A DNA stretch of 38,549 nt from Alphaproteobacteria bacterium (lineage in GTDB: Bacteria; Pseudomonadota; Alphaproteobacteria; UBA2966), in the NCBI GenBank assembly GCA_021296255.1, contig JAGWAU010000026.1:1-38549 (forward strand). Direction: 5' to 3'. The notes below the pieces were generated by a model. The model was not told the origin of the DNA, ran no database searches, and saw only the letters and a list, made by a program, of their open reading frames with translations. Below are positions 1 through 7,368 of this stretch, piece after piece. The translations under genes and the position numbers were made by a program. Position 1 is the first letter of the stretch. The number at the start of each line of letters is the position of its first letter.

Positions 1-172
1 GATAGACGAGGCCGTCGTAATCCATGCTGCGAAGGTGATGGATCTTCTCGTTGCCGAGAGTCACCTTGGAGGTCGAGGCACCGACGATCGCATAGGTGCG
101 GGGCTGGAAGAGCGGGCGGAATCGCTCCCGAATATCGGCCTCGGCGACCAATGACTGAACGTTGCCGCCCAT
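1..172 (-). CDS. ADP-forming acyl-CoA synthetase, CoA-binding (alpha) subunit, 5' part only
   Basis: This is the first 57 codons of a minus-strand gene that runs off the left edge. Starting at the ATG at 172, the protein has a short lead-in, then FRPLFQPRTYAIVGAS, the usual opening of the Rossmann-type CoA-binding domain of ADP-forming acetate/acyl-CoA ligases. In this family the alpha subunit binds CoA and carries the phosphorylated catalytic histidine, which would lie beyond the edge. The start is 8 bases after the stop of the ATP-grasp gene upstream, so the two are almost certainly co-translated subunits of one enzyme that interconverts acyl-CoA, ADP and phosphate with acid, CoA and ATP. 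The acyl substrate cannot be told from this fragment. Confidence 0.8.
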   Translation of the reverse strand, partial: MGGNVQSLVAEADIRERFRPLFQPRTYAIVGASTSKVTLGNEKIHHLRSMDYDGLVY

Positions 173-180
173 GATGTCGG

Positions 181-885
181 TCAGTCCCGTTTCAGGACGA
201 ACCGTGCATCCACCGCGATGGCCTCGTTCTCGGACACGATGAGCGGATTGATATCGATCTCCGTGACCTTGCCCTCGAGTGCGAGCATCATTCCATCCTC
301 GCCGCCCACCTTGAGCAGCGTATCGACGATAGCCTCTTCCGACGCATGAATGCCTCCCCGGGCACCGCGCAGGAGCTTCACTGCCTTGAGCTCGTCGATC
401 ATCTCCCGGGCGTCGACCGGCGTGATGGGGCAGATGCGGAAGGCCACGTCCGCAAGGACCTCGACGAAAATCCCGCCCAGGCCGAACATGACGATGGGTC
501 CGAAGGTCTGGTCGGTTGATCCGCCCACCACTACCTCGTGACCTGCCGGTGCCATTTCTTCGACGAGATACCCTTCGATGTCGTCCGTGTGCGCCTTGGC
601 GGCAGATTCGATCTCGCGCAGCGCGGTCTCAAGTTCTTCGGCCGAGCCGATACGGACCTTGACGCCGCCGATGTCGCTCTTGTGGACGATGTCGGGCGAC
701 ACGATCTTGGCTACGAGAGGGGGACTCAATTTCGTGAATGCGCCGGATGCGCCGTCGGGTTCCGCAATCAGCAACGAGGCCGGAACCTTGATTCCGTTCG
801 CCGCCAGCACCCGCTTGCCGCTTTCCTCGTCGAGGGTGCTGCGCCCTGCCCTCAAGGCTTCGCTGATGCTGGCGTGGACATCCAT
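181..885 (-). CDS. ADP-forming acyl-CoA synthetase, ATP-grasp (beta) subunit
   Basis: The protein is 234 residues from the ATG at 885. It is an ATP-grasp domain of the acetyl-CoA synthetase (ADP-forming) beta type. It shows VAKIVSPDIVHKSDIGGV, whose HKSD histidine is the phosphate-relay residue of the family, then the glycine-rich FGLGGIFVEVLADVAFRICP segment and the closing EIDINPLIV motif. The start at 885 is chosen because GGGAG lies nine bases before it; an in-frame ATG at 894 sits directly against that site. The reading frame stays open far upstream, but that stretch is not family-like. The CoA-binding partner follows 8 bases downstream. Split subunits with the ATP-grasp part first are one of several arrangements known for this family. 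Confidence 0.88.
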   Translation of the reverse strand: MDVHASISEALRAGRSTLDEESGKRVLAANGIKVPASLLIAEPDGASGAFTKLSPPLVAKIVSPDIVHKSDIGGVKVRIGSAEELETALREIESAAKAHTDDIEGYLVEEMAPAGHEVVVGGSTDQTFGPIVMFGLGGIFVEVLADVAFRICPITPVDAREMIDELKAVKLLRGARGGIHASEEAIVDTLLKVGGEDGMMLALEGKVTEIDINPLIVSENEAIAVDARFVLKRD

Positions 886-1186
886 TTCAACCATCTCCCG
901 GCATGGCGGTGATCCGGTCCGCAAGCCGTCATATCCGTCTGAGGATGCGGGCGACATGCGGCAGAGAAAAAAACCGTACGAAACCCCGCCATGGCGCCAT
1001 CGTCGCGGGCGCCCCTGTATAGCCAGCGCCGCAAGCTCGGGCAACCGGCGGCCCCGGTCCGGGCGATTAGCCCGAAAGCCCCATATTGGAGCGCAGTGTG
1101 CTAAACGTAGCCGGAGCGAGCATCCGCGCGACCGAACAGGTTGCGCCGGTATTTGAGGCCACAGCCGCCTGAAGGGAGTTCCCGGA
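886..1186. other. Divergent intergenic region between the acyl-CoA synthetase and yghU
   Basis: About 300 bases separate two divergent genes and should hold both promoters. No gene is supported: the frames open here lack family-like sequence. I see a small inverted repeat, CGGGC-GATTA-GCCCG at 1060-1074, about 110 bases before yghU. No convincing -35/-10 pair could be assigned on either strand. Confidence 0.4.
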
Positions 1187-2068
1187 ATGAATGACGCGTC
1201 AGAATACGTCCCGCCCAAGGTCTGGACATGGGAAAAGGAGAACGGCGGACGGTTCGCCAACATCAATCGCCCCATCGCGGGGCCCACGCACGATAAGGAA
1301 CTGCCGGTCGGCAGGCACCCGTTGCAACTCTATTCGCTCGCCACGCCGAATGGCGTGAAGGTCACCGTGCTGCTCGAGGAACTGCTGGCGCTGGGCCATA
1401 GCGGGGCCGAATACGACGCCTGGCTGATCAGGATCGGAGAAGGCGACCAGTTCGGCGGCGGCTTCGTCGGGGTCAATCCCAATTCCAAGATTCCTGCGCT
1501 GATGGATCGCGGCGCCCCGAAACCGACGCGGGTGTTCGAGTCCGGCGCGATCCTCCTCTATCTGGCGGAGAAATTCGGTGAATTTCTGCCGAAAGATCCC
1601 GCCGACAAGCCCGAATGCCTGTCATGGCTGTTCTGGCAGATGGGCAGCGCGCCTTATCTCGGCGGCGGCTTCGGCCACTTCTATGCCTACGCCCCGGAAA
1701 AGATCGAATACGCTATCAACCGCTTCGCCATGGAAACGAAGCGCCAACTGGATGTACTCGACCGTCACCTGGCGGAGAACGAATACATGTGCGGCGATGA
1801 GTACACGATCGCCGACATGGCCATCTGGCCGTGGTATGGCCAACTTCTGTTGAACCGGCTCTATGATGGGGCCGAGTTTCTCGACGCGCCCTCCTACAAG
1901 CACGTCAACAGATGGACCGATCAGATCGGTGACCGCGAGGCCGTGAAGCGCGGGCGCATGGTCAACCGCGTCCAAGGGGATCCGGAGACGCAACTGCACG
2001 AACGCCACGACGCCCGTGACTTCGAGTTGAGGACGCAGGACAAATTGGAACCCGAAGCGGCGGAGTAG
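1187..2068 (+). CDS. yghU: Glutathione S-transferase / disulfide-bond reductase, YghU family
   Basis: The protein is 293 residues and close to E. coli YghU along its length. The N-terminal segment has VWTWEKENGGRFANINRPIA, then the thioredoxin-fold core beginning QLYSLATPNGVKVTVLLEEL, the NPNSKIPAL segment with the cis-proline, FESGAILLYLAEKFG, and an all-helical C-terminal domain with GGGFGHFYAYAPEKIEYAINR and DEYTIADMAIWPW. In YghU the extended N-terminus helps bind two glutathione molecules, and the enzyme reduces disulfides and organic hydroperoxides. It is expected to be cytosolic. The start has an AAGGGAG site eight bases upstream and matches the family N-terminus. The C-terminal tail of about 25 residues is longer than in E. 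coli. The gene appears monocistronic. Confidence 0.93.
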   Translation: MNDASEYVPPKVWTWEKENGGRFANINRPIAGPTHDKELPVGRHPLQLYSLATPNGVKVTVLLEELLALGHSGAEYDAWLIRIGEGDQFGGGFVGVNPNSKIPALMDRGAPKPTRVFESGAILLYLAEKFGEFLPKDPADKPECLSWLFWQMGSAPYLGGGFGHFYAYAPEKIEYAINRFAMETKRQLDVLDRHLAENEYMCGDEYTIADMAIWPWYGQLLLNRLYDGAEFLDAPSYKHVNRWTDQIGDREAVKRGRMVNRVQGDPETQLHERHDARDFELRTQDKLEPEAAE

Positions 2069-2415
2069 TAAGCGGGCGGCCTCGTACACCACGAAACGAC
2101 GACGGCGAGGCCCATGACGATGAGCACCCGCAAGCAGGTCTGACGGTAGACCTCATCGGGTGCACGACGGTCCGGTTCGTCACCTATCGAGCGGTGTCGG
2201 TAACACACGATATGGGCGGTTCACGGAAAGCCGGTCTTGGAGTGCGCACCGTTTGCCTGGAACACCGTTGTGAGGCATATTTTTTCCGTAGGACCGATGC
2301 AGGAGGCGGCGCCCAGCAGCGAACAAACCGGTGACTTCATTTCGGCTGGGTCCGTGCTGAGTCAGCAACCTTCGTTCTCCCATTATCTCCTGCGGACAAA
2401 ACAAGAGGATTTCGC
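2069..2415. other. Intergenic region between yghU and the solute-binding protein gene
   Basis: These 347 bases hold no gene I can support. Just after the yghU stop, GGCCTCG (2078-2084) and CGAGGCC (2106-2112) form a perfect 7-bp inverted repeat with a 21-base loop and no T run, so it is at best a weak termination structure. The second half carries a plausible promoter, listed separately. Confidence 0.4.
2253..2281 (+). promoter_or_regulatory. Possible sigma-70 promoter for the binding-protein gene
   Basis: TTGCCT at 2253-2258 and CATATT at 2276-2281 are separated by exactly 17 bases. Each matches four of six consensus positions. The predicted transcript would have a leader of about 130 bases before the ATG at 2416. 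This is by inspection only, and alphaproteobacterial promoters are often weak matches. Confidence 0.3.
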
Positions 2416-3501
2416 ATGTTTGGATCGTTCGGACGAATGATGGCGGCCGCCGTCGCGGTTGCCGGTGTGCTCGGCACATTATCAGCAATAGATGTCGGCG
2501 ACGGCGCGTGGGCGGGTGAGCGGTTCAAGGGGCAGGTGCTTCGCGTCGGAACCTGGGGCGGCAAATGGGGCGATTTCCAAAAGGAGATCATTGCGCCCAA
2601 AATCGAAGCCGAAGGCGGCAAAGTGGAATTCGTTCTGGCCAGCACCCAGGACAACATAGCGAAATTGGTCGCCGCACGGGGGCGTGAGGTGCCAATCGAC
2701 GTGCTCGAGATTCTCGATGCCCTGATGCCGACCTTTTCGCGCGAAAATCTGCTGCAGAAGATCGACCTGAGCCAAGTACCCAACGTCAAATACCTCCAGG
2801 ACGGGTTCTACGATGAGTGGAAGGTGGCCACGTGGATCGTCCAGGAGGGCATCTGCTACAACCGGGAGAAGTTCAAGGAACTCGGCCTTCCCGTACCCAC
2901 GACATACAAGGATCTCGGTAATCCCAAGCTGGAAGGCATGGTCGTGATTCCGGACATCACCTCCGGCGGCGGTCTCGCCAACTTCGCCGGCATCGTGTAT
3001 GCGGCGGGCGGCGACGTTCAGAACATCCAGCCCGGTCTCGATCTGCTGAAAGAGATCAATGCCCTGAAGTACTGGAAGCGCGCCGGCGAGGCGATCAACA
3101 TGTTGCAGACGGGCGACGTTGCGGCAGCCCTGATCTATTCGGGCCACTGCGCACGCGTCCGCAAATCCGGCGAGCCGGTGGATGCGGTCATGCCGCTCAT
3201 GGCGGACGGGAAGCGGGGCGTCATGAAGAACGGCTGGATCGGCGTCGTAAAGGGGACGCCGGTTCCGGAACTTGCCACCTTCTACGTCAACCAATTCATC
3301 AACCTGGACTTTCAGTCGTCGTGGGCACCGGCGATGGGCGTGATTCCGTCCAACCAGGAGGCGCTGAAGACCTTCCTTGCGGACGAGGTCTCGCAGGAGA
3401 TGTTCGTACCGCTCGAGGAGAATCTGCAGATCGACTACAACAAGGCGGACGTTCCCGACTGGACCGACCGCTGGACCCGCACGGCCGGCAAGTCCAGCTA
3501 G
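2416..3501 (+). CDS. Periplasmic substrate-binding protein of a PotD-like ABC importer
   Basis: The protein is 361 residues. An N-terminal signal peptide (MFGSFGRMMAAAVAVAGVLG, cleavage likely after AWA near residue 34) is followed by FKGQVLRVGTWGGKWGDFQK, the start of the mature fold of type 1 / spermidine-putrescine (PotD-like) binding proteins. Further family-like segments are GICYNREKFKELGLPVPTTY and VIPDITSGGGLANF. Such proteins deliver polyamines or other small cationic or carboxylated ligands to an inner-membrane permease. An AAGAGGA site lies six bases before the ATG. No permease or ATPase gene is adjacent: the next gene, a Rieske oxygenase, is convergent. The ligand therefore cannot be assigned from context. 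Confidence 0.85.
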   Translation: MFGSFGRMMAAAVAVAGVLGTLSAIDVGDGAWAGERFKGQVLRVGTWGGKWGDFQKEIIAPKIEAEGGKVEFVLASTQDNIAKLVAARGREVPIDVLEILDALMPTFSRENLLQKIDLSQVPNVKYLQDGFYDEWKVATWIVQEGICYNREKFKELGLPVPTTYKDLGNPKLEGMVVIPDITSGGGLANFAGIVYAAGGDVQNIQPGLDLLKEINALKYWKRAGEAINMLQTGDVAAALIYSGHCARVRKSGEPVDAVMPLMADGKRGVMKNGWIGVVKGTPVPELATFYVNQFINLDFQSSWAPAMGVIPSNQEALKTFLADEVSQEMFVPLEENLQIDYNKADVPDWTDRWTRTAGKSS

Positions 3502-3553
3502 TTTCCACCTTCTTCAGGAAAATTCTCTTGGAAAAGGGGAGGAGTCCTTACGG

Positions 3554-4762
3554 CTACGCCTCCAAGTAATCGAGGATGTGGTTGTGGAAGTAATGGGGAT
3601 TGCCTTCCCACAACGGCGAGAATACGTTGGCATCGGCGACGGGTGAACCCTTTGCGATCTGTATCGCCTCCCAGATTCGGAAGTCCTGATTGCGCACGCC
3701 GTCGTTAGCGTCCTTCGAGCGTGCCGGGCCAAGCCAGCGGTCCATGGCAATCTTGCGGCCCTCGGCGTGCTCGTCCGAGGTTGCGGCGTTGCCAAGAAAG
3801 AAGAAACCCATCTTGGCGATCGTCCGGTCTGGCGCGACCGGTTCGTAAATGATCGACGAGATGTTGTCGCGGACGAGATCAATCTCGACGTTGGGAAAAA
3901 CGAAATTCGGTGCGGTGACGCGCTCCTTCCCTTCAGGGAAGGGGATCAACGGAAGACCGGTGTCCTTGAACGGATAGGACGGTGCCGCCTCGATGCGCCG
4001 ACGCAAGGTCAATACGCAACCCTTGTGCAGCGGGGCTGACCACAGCTTGCCGGTCTGCACGTCAATATCGTCGGACATCTTCGCGAACACGCCACCATGG
4101 ACGTAAACGTGGTGGTAGTTCTCCCAATTGTCGCCGACCATCTTCCAATTGGCCTGAAATTCCCATTCCACTTTGCCCGCGTAACGCATGGCGCCGACAT
4201 CGGCGTCGTTCATGAAGTCGAGGAGCGGCTGCAAATGCTCTTCGATTCGGGGCGCTTTGCCGCCGAAGTCGACGAAGATCCAGTGGCGCCAGACGGCACA
4301 ACGCACGCGTACCAGGCTGAGCGCCTCCTTGTCTAAGGCGCTCTTGGAATCGCCTTCCGGAGTCCCGTCGAAGAATGGCGCCCGGATCAGCTTTCCATCC
4401 AGCCCGTAGCCCCAGGCATGATAGGGGCAGACGAGTTGTTTCTGCCCTTGGCATCGCTTCCCCAACACCATCATTCCCCGGTGGCGGCAGACATTGTGGA
4501 ACGCTCCAACCTCTCCGTCGTCGCCCCGTACCAGGATGATGGGAAGGCCGGCCACGATGACCGGCATGGCATCGCCCGGCTCCGGAATCTCCGCTTCGAA
4601 GGCGGCCGCCATCCACATATTGCGCAGATACTTGTGTTGCTCGAGCCGGAAGAACTCCTCGCTGGTATAGGCGGCGGCCGGCAGGCCCCAGGCAGTCTCG
4701 ATGGGTCGGCGGACCGCCGCCACGGCCTCCTTCCCGACGATGCTGGACGCGGTTTCGTGCAT
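3554..4762 (-). CDS. Rieske non-heme iron oxygenase, alpha (catalytic) subunit
   Basis: The protein is 402 residues. The Rieske [2Fe-2S] motif is complete: C92 and H94 in NVCRHRG, and C112 and H115 in CPYHAWGYGLDG. The catalytic domain shows NWKMVGDNWENYHHVYVH, with H217 and H222 placed as the two mononuclear-iron histidines, and an Asp in RNQDF near residue 365 as the likely third ligand. This is the architecture of ring-hydroxylating and related oxygenases, which hydroxylate or demethylate an organic substrate using electrons from a reductase. No reductase, ferredoxin or small subunit is nearby, so it must borrow electrons from elsewhere. It starts 33 bases after the TPR gene on the same strand, so co-transcription is likely. 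The substrate is unknown. Confidence 0.88.
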   Translation of the reverse strand: MHETASSIVGKEAVAAVRRPIETAWGLPAAAYTSEEFFRLEQHKYLRNMWMAAAFEAEIPEPGDAMPVIVAGLPIILVRGDDGEVGAFHNVCRHRGMMVLGKRCQGQKQLVCPYHAWGYGLDGKLIRAPFFDGTPEGDSKSALDKEALSLVRVRCAVWRHWIFVDFGGKAPRIEEHLQPLLDFMNDADVGAMRYAGKVEWEFQANWKMVGDNWENYHHVYVHGGVFAKMSDDIDVQTGKLWSAPLHKGCVLTLRRRIEAAPSYPFKDTGLPLIPFPEGKERVTAPNFVFPNVEIDLVRDNISSIIYEPVAPDRTIAKMGFFFLGNAATSDEHAEGRKIAMDRWLGPARSKDANDGVRNQDFRIWEAIQIAKGSPVADANVFSPLWEGNPHYFHNHILDYLEA

Positions 4763-4795
4763 TATGACGATTTCTCGGAAACCCGACTGATGCGT

Positions 4796-6448
4796 TCAGG
4801 CCGCAGCCTGCTGACGACAATAGCAGGACGCGTAGACCTCGACCTCTGCGCGCGCGAGCGCCTTGTCCAACTGTTGCTTGATATGGACCGATTCGACCGT
4901 TTCGCCGCGCCGCGTCAGGCACTCGTGCAGTCCATGGAGGCTCCAGAGATTGCCCGGGTGCTGGCAGGCCCGGCTCAAAGTCTGGACCAGCCCAAGGTCC
5001 TCGCGGTAGACCGCCTCGGCTTCCTCCAACCGGCCTTGCTCGAGCAGCAGCGCGCCGAGCGCATGCCGGGTCGGCTGCATCCAGCCCCACGGTTCGTCGT
5101 ACGGCAAGGCGTCATCCAATTCGACAGCCCTTCGAAGATGTGCAAATGCGGCGTCAAGATTCCCCCGCCGGTACTCGAGCTCGCCATCCAACATAGCCTC
5201 CGCGATCTCAAGCAGATCTTCCACCGTGTTGTTGTGCACGCGACGGCTCTCGGGAACTTTCTTCTTGGCCTCCAGGAAGGCCGCCTTCTCCCGCTCCGCT
5301 TCAGCGACGTGGCCCATGGCCGAGTGAGCCACGGATCTGGCGTAACGCATCATCGCCGTGGTCGAACAGTAGAGCTCCTGATTCCCGGGAAGGTCCTGAT
5401 CGATGATTTCCTGCCACTTGCCGAAGCGGATAAGCACGTGCTGCTTCATCGGGAGGTAGCCCTCAATGAAGTCCGCCATGGGCGGGGATTCGACGAGCAG
5501 CAGATCCTCGGGCGTGGTGTCGATCAGTTCCTGGGCCGCTTCGAGCGCCGGCGTGTACTGACCCAGGAACATGGCACCGTACATCGCGAAGTGGTGGTTG
5601 TGGATGCGGTAGAGCGAGTAGAAATTCAGCGCGCCGGCCCGCTCCAGGAACTTACGGTCGGCGACGATGGCCTTCTGGTTGTAGACGACGACGTCGCGAT
5701 AGTTGCCGCACAGCACGTCTATGTGGGTCGGCATGTGGGTGAGGTGACCGCTGTCCGGCATGATTTCGCGCAGCTGATCGGCGGCGCGCAGGGCAAGTTC
5801 CGGGAACGGCGACATCTCCATCAGATGAACGTAGAGGTGGAGCAAGCCCGGGTGATTCCAGCTCGCCGGAATGTCGCGGAACGTTGCCTCCAGGACCTCC
5901 CGCACTTCAGCGGTGCCGGCCCCTTCTGCGACCTTCCCGGTCTTCAGGTCCCACATCTGCCAGGGCGTCTCGTTCATGATGGCCTCGGCGAAGACGCACC
6001 GCACCTCCAGGTCGTCGGGAAAGTCCTCGGAGCATTCGCGCATGGCGGCGGTGAAAGCCTTGTCCCACGGCGACATGTCTTCGACAGGATCCCGCCGAGG
6101 ATAGCGGGCCGGAAGAGCGTGAATGAGCGCCCGCTCCACGGGCGTGACGCCGTCGACGTGCGACAGCGCGAGCTGGGTGGCGTCATAAGCCCCGGCCAAT
6201 GCCTGCGCCCGCCCGTCGGGGTCATACAGATGCCAAGGCAGGTTGTAGTTTGGACCGGTGGCGTAGGCCACACCCCAATGGGCCATCGCACATCCCGGGT
6301 CGGCCTCGATGGCTTTGCGGAAACATTCGATGGCTTCGCCGTGGTTGAAGGCGAATACCCAGTTAAGCCCTCGGTCGAACCAGAGCTGAGCGTCTACAGA
6401 ACCGGTCGTGATGGTCCGACCGTAAGGACCCAGGTCGTAGTAGTCCAC
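4796..6448 (-). CDS. Tetratricopeptide-repeat protein with a conserved-looking histidine cluster
   Basis: The protein is 550 residues from the GTG at 6448, which has GGGAGG four bases upstream. An open frame continues to an ATG at 6619, but that start would overlap the divergent higB gene and lacks a ribosome site. TPR-like helical repeats fill the protein: near residues 25-55 (WFDRGLNWVFAFNHGEAIECF) and in the C-terminal third (YRRGNLDAAFAHLRRAVELD, LGALLLEQGRLEEAEAVYRE). Between residues 199 and 242 a run of histidines (HPGLLHLYVHLMEM and GHLTHMPTHIDVLCG) looks like a possible metal or catalytic site and resembles a known but uncharacterised TPR family. No signal peptide is visible, so it is probably cytosolic. 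It probably shares a transcript with the Rieske oxygenase downstream. The biochemical function is unknown. Confidence 0.8.
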   Translation of the reverse strand: MDYYDLGPYGRTITTGSVDAQLWFDRGLNWVFAFNHGEAIECFRKAIEADPGCAMAHWGVAYATGPNYNLPWHLYDPDGRAQALAGAYDATQLALSHVDGVTPVERALIHALPARYPRRDPVEDMSPWDKAFTAAMRECSEDFPDDLEVRCVFAEAIMNETPWQMWDLKTGKVAEGAGTAEVREVLEATFRDIPASWNHPGLLHLYVHLMEMSPFPELALRAADQLREIMPDSGHLTHMPTHIDVLCGNYRDVVVYNQKAIVADRKFLERAGALNFYSLYRIHNHHFAMYGAMFLGQYTPALEAAQELIDTTPEDLLLVESPPMADFIEGYLPMKQHVLIRFGKWQEIIDQDLPGNQELYCSTTAMMRYARSVAHSAMGHVAEAEREKAAFLEAKKKVPESRRVHNNTVEDLLEIAEAMLDGELEYRRGNLDAAFAHLRRAVELDDALPYDEPWGWMQPTRHALGALLLEQGRLEEAEAVYREDLGLVQTLSRACQHPGNLWSLHGLHECLTRRGETVESVHIKQQLDKALARAEVEVYASCYCRQQAAA

Positions 6449-6581
6449 CGTCCCTCCCCCGACTTGCGCTTGTCGTCCCTGCGAACGAAAGACTATCACG
6501 CCCGGCAGACGAGTTTGACGACATACTTGCATCGACTGCTGCGCGGCGGACCGTTCGACGCCATACCACTGGTCTATACGC

Positions 6582-6598
6582 TTGACGTACGTCGTCAA
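6582..6598. promoter_or_regulatory. Palindrome before higB-1, candidate HigA operator
   Basis: TTGACGTACGTCGTCAA is a perfect inverted repeat (TTGACG, 5-base spacer, CGTCAA) and contains the 10-bp palindrome GACGTACGTC. It ends 19 bases before the higB-1 ATG. A related half-site, TTGACGAC, occurs at 6515-6522. HigA antitoxins usually repress their own promoter through such palindromes. The assignment is inferred from position. Confidence 0.5.
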
Positions 6599-6617
6599 CG
6601 AGTTATGTCGGCGTGTC

Positions 6618-6905
6618 ATGATCCTCGGGTACCGCGACAGAAAAACAAGGCGGTTTGCCGACGGTCGGTCGGTGAGAGGTTTTCAGGGCTTCGAGCAACA
6701 AGCCGCCAAGCGGCTAGCGATCTTGAATGCAGCTCCGTCCCTTGAAACGCTGAGAACCTTGCCGAGCAATCGGCTGGAAGCCCTTGGTGGCGATCGCAAA
6801 GGGCAGTATTCCATCCGCATCAACCAGCAAGGGCGCATCTGTTTCGAGTGGCCGGACGGACAACCGGGGCCGAGCAGCGTCGAAATCGCGGACTACCACC
6901 AGTGA
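6618..6905 (+). CDS. higB: HigB/RelE-type toxin (mRNA interferase), copy 1
   Basis: The protein is 95 residues and of the HigB family of the RelE/ParE fold. Such toxins cleave mRNA on the ribosome and are held in check by the HigA antitoxin encoded just downstream. Family signatures are DRKTRRFADG at the start, LPSNRLEALGGDRKGQYSIRIN in the core, and RICFEW...EIADYH at the end, where the C-terminal histidine and tyrosine contribute to RNase activity. The toxin-first order is typical of higBA. The ATG at 6618 has no strong ribosome site; it was chosen because the family begins MI-x-x-(F/Y)-x-DR. It is roughly half identical to the second copy at 37402-37680. The gene is divergent from the TPR gene. 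Confidence 0.9.
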   Translation: MILGYRDRKTRRFADGRSVRGFQGFEQQAAKRLAILNAAPSLETLRTLPSNRLEALGGDRKGQYSIRINQQGRICFEWPDGQPGPSSVEIADYHQ

Positions 6906-6919
6906 AAGGAGGATCGCCG

Positions 6920-7237
6920 ATGCTGAAACGAGCCGTCCATCCCGGCCAGATACTGAAGGAAGAGTTGGCGGAACTGGGTATCACGCCCACGGAATTCGCG
7001 CGCCAGATCGACGTACCCGCCAACCGGGTGAGCCAGATCATCAACGGCAAGCGCTCGATATCGGGCGACACGGCCCTGCGCTTCGGGCATTGGTTCGGTA
7101 TCGAGCCGCAGTTCTGGCTCAATTTGCAGGCGCATTTCGACCTTGTCTCGGCCGACGAGAAAACGGGCGACGCGATCCGTCTCTTGCCTACAAGAGCGAA
7201 CCTTCCATCTCAAGCCGGATTGCCAAACAAAATATAG
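6920..7237 (+). CDS. higA: HigA-type antitoxin (HTH_XRE), copy 1
   Basis: The protein is 105 residues and starts at the ATG at 6920, which has a near-perfect AAAGGAGG site seven bases upstream. It opens with VHPGQILKEELAELGI, the VHPGEIL signature of HigA/VapI antitoxins. A helix-turn-helix follows (PTEFARQIDVPANRVSQIINGKR), then SGDTALRFGHWFGIEPQFWLNLQ. It neutralises HigB by direct binding and represses the operon. It starts 14 bases after the higB stop. The strong ribosome site for the antitoxin, against a weak one for the toxin, fits the need for antitoxin excess. The last 20 residues or so differ from the second copy. Confidence 0.92.
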   Translation: MLKRAVHPGQILKEELAELGITPTEFARQIDVPANRVSQIINGKRSISGDTALRFGHWFGIEPQFWLNLQAHFDLVSADEKTGDAIRLLPTRANLPSQAGLPNKI

Positions 7238-7368
7238 GCCGGAAAGCCGCAGCCTGAATGACCTGATCCAGCTCATCTTGGGTATTCCAGTTTCTCTCTA
7301 CCGGGCATGTAGGGTAAACGAGGTCGTGGCAGGCTTGAGATCCTCGTCTCGACGGGACGCCGGACCAT

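Noticed and set aside
886..1287. Upstream extension of the ATP-grasp subunit frame beyond its likely start.
   Set aside because: The extra residues do not resemble the family, and GGGAG nine bases before the ATG at 885 marks the start.
2069..2415. A short minus-strand frame with a hydrophobic run (LRVLIVMGLAVVVS) after yghU.
   Set aside because: It has no ribosome site, continues into yghU antisense, and resembles no family.
4418..6745. A roughly 775-codon open frame on the plus strand opposite the Rieske and TPR genes.
   Set aside because: The opposite strand encodes clear family matches with correct motifs; this frame has none.
7188..7368. A minus-strand frame reaching from phoR antisense into the higA-phoR gap.
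   Set aside because: It is mostly an antisense shadow of phoR, and the part in the gap has no motif.
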